Part shown: piece by piece, positions 1 to 8,476 of the stretch | Layout of the letters: each line of letters opens with the position of its first letter | How positions within the stretch are numbered: position 1 is the stretch's first letter | From: Nitrincola iocasae | GTDB lineage: Bacteria; Pseudomonadota; Gammaproteobacteria; Pseudomonadales; Balneatricaceae | NCBI RefSeq assembly: GCF_008727795.1 | Contig: NZ_CP044222.1 | Location: forward strand, 3,038,001-3,102,000 | DNA: 64,000 bases | Direction: 5' to 3' | Translations under genes and position numbers: made by a program | The notes under the pieces: generated by a model | The model's database searches: none | What the model was told of the DNA's origin: nothing | Seen by the model: the letters and a program-made list of their open reading frames with translations, nothing else

Positions 1-41
1 CTTTTTATGCACTTTCAATTTCAACATCTGGAGTTTTACTC

Positions 42-356
42 ATGAAATATCTTGGCAAATATGCTGTAGCGGTCTTTTTCGCTCTCTCAATGTTAGTCAT
101 GGCAGGCTGTGCCGCGCCGGATAAGCAGCAAACGGTAGGTGCCTATATCGATGATTCGACAATTACTGCACGTGTCAAAGCGACCATTCTGGATGATGCA
201 GAACTTAGAGTCAGCGAAATCAATGTTGAAACCTTTGATGGTGTTGTTCAACTGAGCGGTTTTGTCAGCTCAGAAACAGCCATAAACAGAGCTGTTCGCG
301 TTACGCAAAATGTCGAAGGTGTAAAATCGGTCAAAAACGATATGCAACTCAAGTAA
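42..356 (+). CDS. BON-domain lipoprotein (OsmY-like)
   Basis: This 104-residue protein has a type II signal peptide with the lipobox LVMAGC, so the mature protein should start at Cys23 and be lipid-anchored in the envelope. The rest is one BON domain (about residues 37-103). It contains the typical run from 'TARVKATILDDAEL' through 'VNVE/DGVVQLSGFV' to 'VEGVKSVKNDM'. BON proteins such as OsmY and DolP bind phospholipid or stabilise the envelope under osmotic stress; that role is inferred here from the family. A GGAG lies about 8 bases before the ATG. It opens a block of stress-type envelope genes. Family assignment is firm, exact function is not. Confidence 0.9.
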   Translation: MKYLGKYAVAVFFALSMLVMAGCAAPDKQQTVGAYIDDSTITARVKATILDDAELRVSEINVETFDGVVQLSGFVSSETAINRAVRVTQNVEGVKSVKNDMQLK

Positions 357-361
357 GTAGA

Positions 362-392
362 TGATAAGGGCCGCCACTGGATACCCTTATCA
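362..392. terminator. hairpin after the BON gene
   Basis: A perfect 9-bp stem (TGATAAGGG / CCCTTATCA) with a 13-base loop starts a few bases after the BON stop codon. No T-run follows, so it may be an mRNA 3' stabiliser or a weak terminator rather than a canonical intrinsic terminator. Confidence 0.45.
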
Positions 393-504
393 CCCGAGAC
401 TCATTCGACAGTCATACTCTAGCAAACTTTTCTAGACTATACTTGAGAATGCGGATCACTCTTGTGTTGTACAATCTTGTCCGCCTCAATATGCGAGGAA
501 TAGT

Positions 505-1764
505 ATGATTGCAACACCCTGTAAAGTGGATGATCCAAAACACAATCGAATTCTGGCTGAATTACAGGATGAAGATTACACCCGCCTGCTAAACGATCTT
601 GAACAGGTGCCCCTACAGACAGGTCAAGTGCTGTTCAAGCCCGGTGAAAAACTGGAGCATGTTTATTTTCCAACGTCCGGGATCGTATCCAGAGTGTTTA
701 CTACTCAGGATGGATCATCAGCCGGACTGGCGATGACCGGCAAAGATGGTTTCATCGGTATCCCGCTGGTACTGGGTGGAGTGCACTCATCCTATGAGGC
801 GGTCGTACAAAGTAAGGGCTACGCCTACCGCCTGAATGCCGAGATTTATACCTGGGAGCTACAACAAAGCGGAAATCTGTTACAACTTTCTCTGGCATAC
901 GTACAGGCACTCATGACCCAGATCGCCCAGAGCGTTGTCTGTAATCGCCATCATATTGCCGACCAACAGCTTTGCCGCTGGCTACTGCTCAGCCTGGATC
1001 TTTTGGGCGGCGATCAGATTGACATGATCCAGGAAGTCATCGCCAACATGCTCGGCGTGCGCCGCGAATGCGTCACGGCAGCCGCCGGTAAACTTCAGGA
1101 AGCCGGCCTTATCCACTACAGCCGTGGACGCATTATCGTCGTCGACAGAGCGGGAATCGAACAGCGTGCGTGCGAATGCTACAATGTAGTCAAATCAGAA
1201 TATGATCGACTGTTTGGACAAAAACCAATTCCACACGCCAGAGGGCGGTTCCGCCAAAACCCCGCCACACTGCGCCAGCGTGCCGAAAAGCGCTTAGAGG
1301 AAATGCCTTCGCCCCCTCCGGAAAGCAGCTGGGACAGTTCTCGGATGATACAGGAACTTCAGATACATCAAATTGAGCTGGAGATGAATAATGAAGAACT
1401 CAAACGAGCTTATGAAGAAACCGATGCGCTACGTGCCCACTATATCGATATATATGACTTTGCACCCGCACCTTATCTCACGCTAAACTCGATAGGTTCA
1501 ATTCTGGAGATGAATCTAGCCGCTGCCATTCTAATCAAAATCAAGCGTTCGCAAAAAGACCGCCATCGCTTTCAATCCTTACTCACCGAGTTATCTCTAC
1601 CGATCTTTCAACGCTTTATCGATGATATACTCCACGGCAAGGTGCTGAACACCTGTGAGGTCGCTCTCAAATCCAGCCCGGAACAGCCCGAAACATTAAT
1701 TAAGCTGGAGGGTGTCCCCAATGAAGAGGGCCAGGAGTGCCGCATTAACATGAGCAAAATTTGA
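505..1764 (+). CDS. Crp/Fnr-like regulator with C-terminal PAS module
   Basis: The protein has 419 residues, roughly twice a normal Crp family member. Residues about 20-130 form a cyclic-nucleotide-binding-like beta barrel. Residues about 150-220 form a winged helix with 'VIANMLGVRRECVTAAAGKL' as the HTH. This half resembles the Crp-like regulators common in stress clusters. A second half starts near residue 255: a coiled linker containing 'ELQIHQIELEMNNEEL' leads into a PAS-like domain with 'FAPAPYLTLNSIG'. The same linker-PAS cassette occurs in the diguanylate cyclase encoded at 4513-5607. No GGDEF, kinase or other output follows, so the output is presumably DNA binding. The ligand is unknown. 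It lies 64 bases upstream of the CheB-CheR fusion on the same strand, so the two are probably cotranscribed. Confidence 0.8.
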   Translation: MIATPCKVDDPKHNRILAELQDEDYTRLLNDLEQVPLQTGQVLFKPGEKLEHVYFPTSGIVSRVFTTQDGSSAGLAMTGKDGFIGIPLVLGGVHSSYEAVVQSKGYAYRLNAEIYTWELQQSGNLLQLSLAYVQALMTQIAQSVVCNRHHIADQQLCRWLLLSLDLLGGDQIDMIQEVIANMLGVRRECVTAAAGKLQEAGLIHYSRGRIIVVDRAGIEQRACECYNVVKSEYDRLFGQKPIPHARGRFRQNPATLRQRAEKRLEEMPSPPPESSWDSSRMIQELQIHQIELEMNNEELKRAYEETDALRAHYIDIYDFAPAPYLTLNSIGSILEMNLAAAILIKIKRSQKDRHRFQSLLTELSLPIFQRFIDDILHGKVLNTCEVALKSSPEQPETLIKLEGVPNEEGQECRINMSKI

Positions 1765-1828
1765 TTCGCCAGCCAATGGCATAATTTCGAGGAAGGCTCA
1801 AATACCACGTCGCCGGTCGTTTTCACTG

Positions 1829-4465
1829 ATGTCTGATTGCGGCCTGATGGAACCACAAGCTATGAATGAATGTGAAACTGCTCAGAACCCTGCTTGTAGT
1901 AGCAACGATGCAACACCTGTACCCCAACCCTTTCCTGTAGTAGGCATTGGTGCCTCGGCAGGTGGGCTGGAAGCCCTGGAGTTATTTCTAAGCGGTGTAC
2001 CCACAGACAGCGGCATGGCCTATGTGATCGTACAGCACCTTGACCCAACGCATAAGGGCATGATGCCGGAACTGCTTCAGCGTATCACCTGCTTACCCGT
2101 AGTACCGGTGACAGATCACCTCAACGTCCTTCCAGACCATGTCTATGTCCTGCCACCCAACCACGATATATCCATTCAGAAAAGCGTACTCTACCTGTCC
2201 AAACCAGCAGCACCGCGCGGGCAGCGCCTGCCGATTAACTTTTTCCTGAATTCTCTGGCACTGGATTACCGCAAAATGGCGGTCGCAGTACTGTTATCGG
2301 GTATGGGCTCAGACGGTACCGAGGGTCTGGGGGCCATCAAGAAGAATGCGGGCCTGGTATTGGTACAAGATCCATCCTCTGCCGCATTTCCCTCGATGCC
2401 ACAAAGTGCAATCGATGCTGGCCTGGTGGATATCATTGCCTCTGCCGGAGAACTACCGAAGCGTATCATCGCGAGTTTACGGCAAGAATCAAGCGTCGAG
2501 AAAACCAGTAATAGCCGGGATGACTTGGTTAAAAGCGGACTGGATAGGGTGCTATCTCTGATGCAGGCACACAATGGTCAGGATTTTTCGTTATATAAGA
2601 AGAGCACACTCTACCGACGTATCGAACGGCGCATGGGAGTCCATCAACTCGGTCATATTGGTGATTATGTACGCTTGTTAGAGGAAAATGCTCAAGAACT
2701 TGATCTGCTGTTCAAAGAATTACTCATCGGCGTTACCAGCTTCTTCCGCGATCCTGCGGCCTGGGACAGCCTGCGTGACATTGCCTTTCCAGCTCTTTTC
2801 CAACGCAGTCCATCAGGGCGTGCTTTACGCGCCTGGGTGCCCGCCTGTTCGACCGGTGAAGAAGCTTATTCTATCGCGATCAGCTTTAAAGAGGCCCTGG
2901 AAGTACACCAGCCTGCAGGCCGTTTCTCTTTGCACATTTTTGCCACTGATCTGGCTCAGGATGCCGTTGATCTGGCACGCCTGGGTCATTATGCCAAAGA
3001 CATCAATTCCAAGGTGTCTGCTGAACGGTTAGCGCGTTATTTTATAGCCACTGACGATGGCTATCAGATCACCAAGGAAGTGCGTGAAATGGTAATCTTT
3101 GCACCGCAAAATATGGCTCAGGATCCACCTTTCACCAAGCTGGATCTGCTGTCCTGTCGCAATGTACTGATTTACTTCGGGCCCGAGCTGCAGCAAAAAC
3201 TGCTGGCGTTGTTTCATTATAGCCTGACGCCAGGGGGCATACTCTTCCTGGGCAATTCCGAAACCATCGGTTCCACCACACATTTGTTTGAAGCACTGGA
3301 TTCAAAAACACGGCTCTATCGTCGTCTGGATAGTTCCCACCAAACGCTCGCGATTGACTTCCCAACTCGCTCTAGCACCTATTCGGCTGGAACGGATACC
3401 CCAATTACCCCGCCTGCCAAAAACTTACAGATTCTCGCCGATCAGCTGTTACTGCGCGAATTTGCCCCTGCAGCGGTTCTGGTCAATGCTAGCGGAGACA
3501 TTATTTACATCTGCGGACGTACCGGTCGCTACTTAGAGCCCGCTGCGGGTAAGGCCAACTGGAATGTCTACGCCATGGCACGTAATGGCCTACGTCATGC
3601 TCTCGCGAGCACACTGCAGCAGGTTGTACGCGAGAGAGGACGTGTAGAGTGCCACGACCTCTCTCTGGAAGACGACGGCAACACCTATCAACTTGACCTC
3701 ACCCTGCAATATGTTGAGGAACCAGAACCCCTGCATGGCACCGTCATGATTGTGTTCAAAGAGTTACGTTCGAAACCACCGACCAAACGCCAAACCAGGA
3801 AACAAGCACAGTCGCCGGTAGAAGCCCAACTCGAAAAATCTCTTGAGCAGGCACAGGATGAAGTCAAGTGCCTGCGTGAGCAGATGCAAACCTCAGGCGA
3901 GGAGCTCAAATCGACTAACGAAGAGCTGCAATCATCCAACGAAGAGTTGCAATCAACTAACGAAGAACTGACTACCTCGAAGGAAGAGATGCAGTCGCTG
4001 AACGAGGAATTGCAGACAGTCAATGTTGAACTGCAATCCAGAGTGGACGACCTGTCACGCGTTAACGACGATATGCAGAACCTGCTCAACAGCACCGAGG
4101 TTGCCACCATTTTTCTCGACAACCGTTTACATATCCGCCGTTTTACTGAACAAGCTGCACATATTATTAAACTTATTTCGGCCGATGTTGGACGACCTTT
4201 GTCAGATCTGGCCAGTGATCTGGACTACCCGGATATGGCTCAGGATGCAGAGGAGGTGTTGCGTACGCTGGTCTTCTCGGAAAAGCAGGTCACTTCACGT
4301 AACAAGTGCTGGTTTACTGTACGTATCATGCCCTATCGAACCATGCAAAATCTTATTAACGGCGTGGTCATTACTTTTATCGATATTACCCTGGCCAAAA
4401 ATCTGGAAGCAGAATTGCGTGCGACGGTGGCCCGAATAGAAAATCAGACTCAATCTACCCCGTAG
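1829..4465 (+). CDS. CheB-CheR-PAS fusion protein
   Basis: An 878-residue fusion. Residues about 35-225 are a CheB methylesterase domain with the catalytic triad visible: Ser in 'GIGASAGG', His in 'VQHLDP' and Asp in 'SGMGSDGTE'. Residues about 240-500 are a CheR methyltransferase with 'YRRIERRM', 'GVTSFFRDP', the SAM-binding 'VPACSTGEEAYS' and 'CRNVLIYF'. A heptad coiled coil (about 665-745, repeated 'EELQSTNEE' units) joins a PAS domain at about 750-865. No receiver domain precedes CheB and there is no histidine kinase, unlike the longer family members. No chemoreceptor genes are nearby, so a role in chemotaxis is not shown; such fusions also occur in light/redox stress signalling. The ATG at 1829 has no good ribosome site; ATGs at 1847 and 1862 are alternatives. 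Confidence 0.85.
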   Translation: MSDCGLMEPQAMNECETAQNPACSSNDATPVPQPFPVVGIGASAGGLEALELFLSGVPTDSGMAYVIVQHLDPTHKGMMPELLQRITCLPVVPVTDHLNVLPDHVYVLPPNHDISIQKSVLYLSKPAAPRGQRLPINFFLNSLALDYRKMAVAVLLSGMGSDGTEGLGAIKKNAGLVLVQDPSSAAFPSMPQSAIDAGLVDIIASAGELPKRIIASLRQESSVEKTSNSRDDLVKSGLDRVLSLMQAHNGQDFSLYKKSTLYRRIERRMGVHQLGHIGDYVRLLEENAQELDLLFKELLIGVTSFFRDPAAWDSLRDIAFPALFQRSPSGRALRAWVPACSTGEEAYSIAISFKEALEVHQPAGRFSLHIFATDLAQDAVDLARLGHYAKDINSKVSAERLARYFIATDDGYQITKEVREMVIFAPQNMAQDPPFTKLDLLSCRNVLIYFGPELQQKLLALFHYSLTPGGILFLGNSETIGSTTHLFEALDSKTRLYRRLDSSHQTLAIDFPTRSSTYSAGTDTPITPPAKNLQILADQLLLREFAPAAVLVNASGDIIYICGRTGRYLEPAAGKANWNVYAMARNGLRHALASTLQQVVRERGRVECHDLSLEDDGNTYQLDLTLQYVEEPEPLHGTVMIVFKELRSKPPTKRQTRKQAQSPVEAQLEKSLEQAQDEVKCLREQMQTSGEELKSTNEELQSSNEELQSTNEELTTSKEEMQSLNEELQTVNVELQSRVDDLSRVNDDMQNLLNSTEVATIFLDNRLHIRRFTEQAAHIIKLISADVGRPLSDLASDLDYPDMAQDAEEVLRTLVFSEKQVTSRNKCWFTVRIMPYRTMQNLINGVVITFIDITLAKNLEAELRATVARIENQTQSTP

Positions 4466-4512
4466 TAAGCACTATCAGGTAGCGGCACAATAGCGGCTAC
4501 TCATTTACTCTT

Positions 4513-5607
4513 TTACTCTGTTGCATTAAAAAAGCTGATCTGGTTGCGCCCGGCCCGCTTGGCCTGGTAGAGCGCCTGATCGGCTTGTTTAAGCAAGTCA
4601 TCAACTTGTGCAGCCGGACCGAACAGGCGTATGCCAATACTGACAGTGCACTGTAATTCTATACCCTCCGGATCAAATCTGTGTGCAATAATACGCTTGA
4701 GCTTTTCACCGACCTCCTGAGCAAACTGTGCAGCTCCCGCCTCGGACATATCCAGCCTTTCCAGAATCATCACAAACTCATCTCCGCCAATACGGGCCAC
4801 GGTATCTCCTTCACGCAGATTCGTGCGCAAGCGATGCGCTATCTCAATCAACAAATGATCGCCGGCATCATGCCCATGGGTATCGTTGAGTAACTTGAAA
4901 CCATCCAGATCAAGAAACAACACGGCACCATAGCGACCACTGCGCTTGCTGGCCGTTACGGCTTGTTCCAGACGATCCTGAAATAATCTGCGATTCGGCA
5001 GTTGAGTGAGTGAATCTAAATAGGCAAACTGTTCCATTTCCGCCGCCGCAGCACGGCGCTCGGTCGTGTCAAATAAGGCGATACGCATGCTTGAAGAAGC
5101 CCCCGAACGCGCCGTTACCATACAGTGCAACTCAGCCGAAAGCAGCGTGTTCCCGTTAGCTCTGAGCCAAAGTTCGAACGCTGGCAGGTGGACACCCGGC
5201 ACTTGCCAGCCGGCACGCATATACCGCGTCCAGCGCGCCAGGTCATCCGGATCGATAAATCCTGCGAAGCCATGGCCAACTATAGCTGCCCGATCCCCTG
5301 CCAATAGCGCAGTAGCGGCGAGATTAGCATCGCTGATCTGTCCATCATCAGACAGGGTGAGATAAGGTACAGGGGCAAAATCGAACAGATCAGCATAGCG
5401 ATCACGGGTATCTTCAAGTTCAGCCTGCACCTTACGCAGCATCTCATTCTGCATCTCCAATTCGATCTGATGAACTTGAAGTTCACTCAGCAAGGATCTG
5501 TCATGCTGGCGTAGCTGCGCATTGTTTGGCAGGGGTACACGCTGTGCCCGGGATGCAATAGCATTCCGCGCTTTAGCTTTATGATTAGATCTTTTCAGCA
5601 TGGACAT
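4513..5607 (-). CDS. PAS-GGDEF diguanylate cyclase
   Basis: This enzyme should make cyclic di-GMP from two GTP. The C-terminal half carries an intact GGDEF site ('RIGGDEF'), preceded by the inhibitory-site motif REGD exactly five residues upstream, so product inhibition is expected. The N-terminal half is a coiled linker ('ELQVHQIELEMQNEML') and a PAS domain ('FDFAPVPYLTLSDDG'), closely like the module fused to the Crp-type regulator at 505-1764. No membrane segment is visible, so the protein should be cytosolic. It is convergent with the CheB-CheR gene. I chose the ATG at 5607; a TTG at 5625 would add six residues. Confidence 0.9.
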   Translation of the reverse strand: MSMLKRSNHKAKARNAIASRAQRVPLPNNAQLRQHDRSLLSELQVHQIELEMQNEMLRKVQAELEDTRDRYADLFDFAPVPYLTLSDDGQISDANLAATALLAGDRAAIVGHGFAGFIDPDDLARWTRYMRAGWQVPGVHLPAFELWLRANGNTLLSAELHCMVTARSGASSSMRIALFDTTERRAAAAEMEQFAYLDSLTQLPNRRLFQDRLEQAVTASKRSGRYGAVLFLDLDGFKLLNDTHGHDAGDHLLIEIAHRLRTNLREGDTVARIGGDEFVMILERLDMSEAGAAQFAQEVGEKLKRIIAHRFDPEGIELQCTVSIGIRLFGPAAQVDDLLKQADQALYQAKRAGRNQISFFNATE

Positions 5608-5753
5608 AACACTCTTTTTAGACAACTTGATTCAAAAATCTTGAGTCTAGGGGGCGAGGTCATGCATGTCCGTTAGCTAGCCAACATACTCAGCACGGAT
5701 GCAAGTAGCCTAAATTACCCAGTGTCACCTCTACTCGCTCGTGCTTTATGTTA

Positions 5754-5763
5754 GTGCGTTATC
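5754..5763 (-). promoter_or_regulatory. third copy of the GATAACGCAC motif
   Basis: The minus strand reads GATAACGCACTAAC here, matching the motif seen before the glsB-like gene (6763-6776) and the phospholipase D gene (10705-10718). The rest of the roughly 320-base gap between the cyclase and the PRC-barrel gene shows no gene. It should hold the two divergent promoters. Function is unproven. Confidence 0.25.
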
Positions 5764-5930
5764 GAACCGACTGACTTACTCCCTCCACGTACTTTAGATG
5801 TTCATCCTGAATTACAGCTCTCTGGGTGATTCAGACTTTTTCCTAGTAATGTTGCCGGGAAGAAAAGCTGTGATGAAGCGGTTGGACAGGCAGTTTGTCT
5901 GAATAACACATCCTAACTGAGGATATACAT

Positions 5931-6491
5931 ATGAAGAAGCTACATTCACTTGTCTTTTGTGCATTGGTCACACCCGCTATTACCCTGGGTGCAGGATCTG
6001 TGCTGGCTCAACAACCGACTGAACAGGATAGTGCTAACCAACAGCATAAGTCGGATGTTTACAAGGATGACAAGCAATCTGCTGCTAACACTACACTAAG
6101 TAACCAAAATTCAGAGGGACAGGACTCTGGACAGTCTAGTTCTATGACGGAAACAGATCGCAATAAAACCAGCGACCTGTCTGGCATGCAGAACCGCGGC
6201 TACCTGGAATCTGCTCCCGTAAATGGAACTCAGGCGAGCGAACTGATTGGTGCTGATGTTCGAACCAACAATGATGATATAGGTTCAATTAGTGAGCTGA
6301 TTATTGATGAGTCGGGCCAGGTCGTAGCCATTCTGGTTAGCGTCGGTGGTTTTCTGGGCTTGGGTGAAAAAGATGTAGCCATAGGCTGGGATCACGTAAC
6401 CATCACTGGCACAGGCGACGAGCAGGAACTGCGCGTTGACGTGACCGGTGAAGACCTGCGCTCTGCACCAAAGTTTGCAAAACTAGATTAA
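5931..6491 (+). CDS. exported PRC-barrel domain protein
   Basis: The 186-residue protein has a Sec signal peptide with likely cleavage after 'GSVLA'. A long Gln/Ser/Asn-rich, low-complexity linker (about 27-85) follows, then a PRC-barrel domain (about 95-180) with 'ASELIGADVRTNNDDIGSIS' and 'VGGFLGLGEKDVAIGWDHV'. PRC barrels are small beta barrels found in RimM and photosynthetic reaction centre H subunits; exported ones are of unknown function and are common in stress clusters. A GAGGATATACAT ribosome site supports the ATG. A second PRC-barrel protein, without a signal, is encoded at 12298-12690 and shares the 'GGFLGxGxxxxAIxW' block. Confidence 0.85.
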   Translation: MKKLHSLVFCALVTPAITLGAGSVLAQQPTEQDSANQQHKSDVYKDDKQSAANTTLSNQNSEGQDSGQSSSMTETDRNKTSDLSGMQNRGYLESAPVNGTQASELIGADVRTNNDDIGSISELIIDESGQVVAILVSVGGFLGLGEKDVAIGWDHVTITGTGDEQELRVDVTGEDLRSAPKFAKLD

Positions 6492-6525
6492 ATTCCAGTA
6501 ACACAAACTTACCTATAGCGAAATA

Positions 6526-6561
6526 AAGGAACGGCAGAGGCGAAAGCCTCTGCCGTTCCTT
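6526..6561. terminator. strong intrinsic terminator after PRC-barrel gene
   Basis: A perfect 16-bp stem with a GAAA tetraloop (stem core ACGGCAGAGGC / GCCTCTGCCGT) ends in TTCCTTATTC. It lies 35 bases after the PRC-barrel stop and separates that gene from the downstream glsB-like gene. Confidence 0.85.
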
Positions 6562-6762
6562 ATTCTACCGGTAAATACCCTTTTCCAGACACACCGGCAA
6601 TTGTGATTCCAGCGACCAGCAATGTTGATCCATCAAGCATTAGATTGCTGCAACACATATCATCGCGTTGGTTCTGCACCAATCACGGGTGAACCCCTTG
6701 GTAGGATATAGGTGATGGCCAACTGATATGTAAATGGTAGGAAGCGAGGCACTATTGAGTCG

Positions 6763-6776
6763 GTGTGATAGCGCAC
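6763..6776 (+). promoter_or_regulatory. GTGTGATAGCGCAC motif upstream of glsB-like gene
   Basis: This 14-mer differs by one base from GTGTGATAACGCAC at 10705-10718. Both lie 70-74 bases before the ATG of an envelope gene. It may be an operator or an unusual promoter element; no conventional sigma-70 match is clear. The rest of the 6562-6850 gap shows nothing else recognisable. Confidence 0.3.
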
Positions 6777-6850
6777 GGTAACTGCTGAACAGCAGCAGTA
6801 TGCTTTCCCAACTGGCGCATGCTGCGCCGAAACAACCTGGAGGAAATATC

Positions 6851-7117
6851 ATGGGTATTATCATATGGCTCGTCATGGGTGGCCTGGTTGGCTGGGTCGC
6901 AAGCATGATCATGGGAACTGAAGCTCAGCAAGGCATCATTCTCAACGTCATAGTCGGTATTGTCGGCGCACTGATCGGCGGATGGCTGATCGGGCCACTG
7001 CTCGGTGCGGGCTCCATAAACGATGGCATCTCTATCATGAGTTTCGTCGTGTCACTGATTGGTGCGGTAATACTGCTTGCCATCCTAAGCCTTTTTCAAC
7101 GTAGATCGAAGGTCTGA
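6851..7117 (+). CDS. GlsB/YeaQ/YmgE family stress membrane protein
   Basis: An 88-residue, Gly-rich integral membrane protein with three predicted helices. It shows the family pattern 'IIIWLVMGGLVGWVASMIMG' at the N-terminus, then 'GIVGALIGGWLIG'. YeaQ/YmgE/GlsB (transglycosylase-associated) proteins are induced by envelope, acid or osmotic stress; their molecular role is unknown. The start at 6851 is set by the ribosome site TGGAGGAAATATC directly before it; an upstream in-frame ATG at 6800 has no such site. Confidence 0.88.
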   Translation: MGIIIWLVMGGLVGWVASMIMGTEAQQGIILNVIVGIVGALIGGWLIGPLLGAGSINDGISIMSFVVSLIGAVILLAILSLFQRRSKV

Positions 7118-7161
7118 AGGAAACCTGTTGTCTGCCGCGTAGCAGAAGCGCGTGGTGAGCC

Positions 7162-8433
7162 TCAGTTGATAAGGCGATAAGCAACCCTGCGTACAGCATC
7201 GATATCATCCGGGAGTAACATAGCCCGTTCTGAGCGTGCCAGTGCCATACGTGAATGTTTTCTGGCGGCAGCAGTCATCGCAGGATCACCCGCTTCAGCC
7301 AAAGCGCAGAAAGCTTTCTGCAGACGGATAGAAACCTCAACCATTGCTGCACCATCACGGGCAATTGCCGTAAAGGCGTCATCGAACAAGTCGTCAATCA
7401 CGAGCTCGGGAACCGCTACGCGATCGTAGATAATCTCGGCTAATCTGTCGCTCTCCAGCGGTGATTGCCAAAGCGTCAGCAGCCGTACCAATGTGCCAAT
7501 AACATTGATTGCGGTTCCAGGGTCATTAATTCCCGGTGATAGTGCCTTATCGGCAATTTCGGACAAGGCAAGCAGCCCAAGACGGGGATCATCTTCAAAA
7601 GCACGATTTGAGCGCACAGTGAAGGCACTCGAAAAAGCATCAGGCTTGAACGCATTACAGCCCTCAAGGTGTCCTTCAATACGCAGCAACGGACGCCCTG
7701 CACTGACAAAAGTGCCTGGCACGGCAATGACTACAACCTGACAGTTAAAGGTTTCAGCGCAGGATTGCAACGTCTCCAGGTCAATATGCTGTACATACCC
7801 AACCCTTGGCGAACTGACCAGAATTCCCTTGCTGTGGGCCTGTTGTGATGAGACTGCCAAAGCACCCAGCGTGGGGGCATGACGGCGGCGATCCAGGGCA
7901 TCAGCAGCGGCATTTTCTGCTTTCTCAATGATATTCACTACCCGACCCAGCCGGGCAATTCTGTCTACCCAGCGAACGAAGGTGACGATGACAAGAGTGA
8001 AAACCAGCAGAGTCAGCACAAAAATCGCAAACAGACCTGCCGAGTCGAACAGATCATTCTTGACCGCTATGAGGGAAACAATACTGAAGATGAAAGCACC
8101 GATAAACACAGACAAGGCGTTTTGAGTAACGTCATCGGCAATTACCAAAGGCAGGGAGCGAGGGGTAGCGCCGGTACTCGCGGAAGCATAAGCCGCAACC
8201 ATCGAGCCTACGGCAAAGGTCGCGATAACCAGCATGCTGGATGCCATGATGGACAACAACGACTCCACTGACCCTTGACTGACCTCGGGCAACAGTCTGG
8301 AAAGTCCCGCATCGTCAGCCAGCATGGCGATGAATGTACCGCCAACAGAAAGCACGCACACTATCAGGGGTTTGATCCACAAACGCTCTTTGATACGGCT
8401 GAAAACAAAACGAAACCTGTCCAGGCTCAGCAT
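7162..8433 (-). CDS. DUF2254 family membrane protein
   Basis: A 423-residue protein. The N-terminal 170 residues hold about four transmembrane helices with 'VGGTFIAMLADDAGLSRLLP' between the first two. The soluble C-terminal part contains 'LGLLALSEIADKALSPGIND', the best-conserved block of the DUF2254 family ('ALSPGINDPGTA'). The biochemical role is unknown. It follows the catalase gene on the same strand with a 43-base gap, so the two may be cotranscribed. No frameshift or missing part was seen. Confidence 0.85.
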   Translation of the reverse strand: MLSLDRFRFVFSRIKERLWIKPLIVCVLSVGGTFIAMLADDAGLSRLLPEVSQGSVESLLSIMASSMLVIATFAVGSMVAAYASASTGATPRSLPLVIADDVTQNALSVFIGAFIFSIVSLIAVKNDLFDSAGLFAIFVLTLLVFTLVIVTFVRWVDRIARLGRVVNIIEKAENAAADALDRRRHAPTLGALAVSSQQAHSKGILVSSPRVGYVQHIDLETLQSCAETFNCQVVVIAVPGTFVSAGRPLLRIEGHLEGCNAFKPDAFSSAFTVRSNRAFEDDPRLGLLALSEIADKALSPGINDPGTAINVIGTLVRLLTLWQSPLESDRLAEIIYDRVAVPELVIDDLFDDAFTAIARDGAAMVEVSIRLQKAFCALAEAGDPAMTAAARKHSRMALARSERAMLLPDDIDAVRRVAYRLIN

Positions 8434-8476
8434 ACCAAGGCCTGCTTGCCGATATCCCGGAGGGCTGGCAGCTTAA

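Noticed and set aside
3881..4040. Short tandem repeats (GAAGAGCTGCAATC-like units) in the CheB-CheR gene
   Set aside because: They encode the heptads of the coiled coil common to this fusion family, so no separate repeat element is needed.
7879..8271. 130-codon open frame opposite the DUF2254 gene
   Set aside because: Low-complexity antisense frame without start signals.
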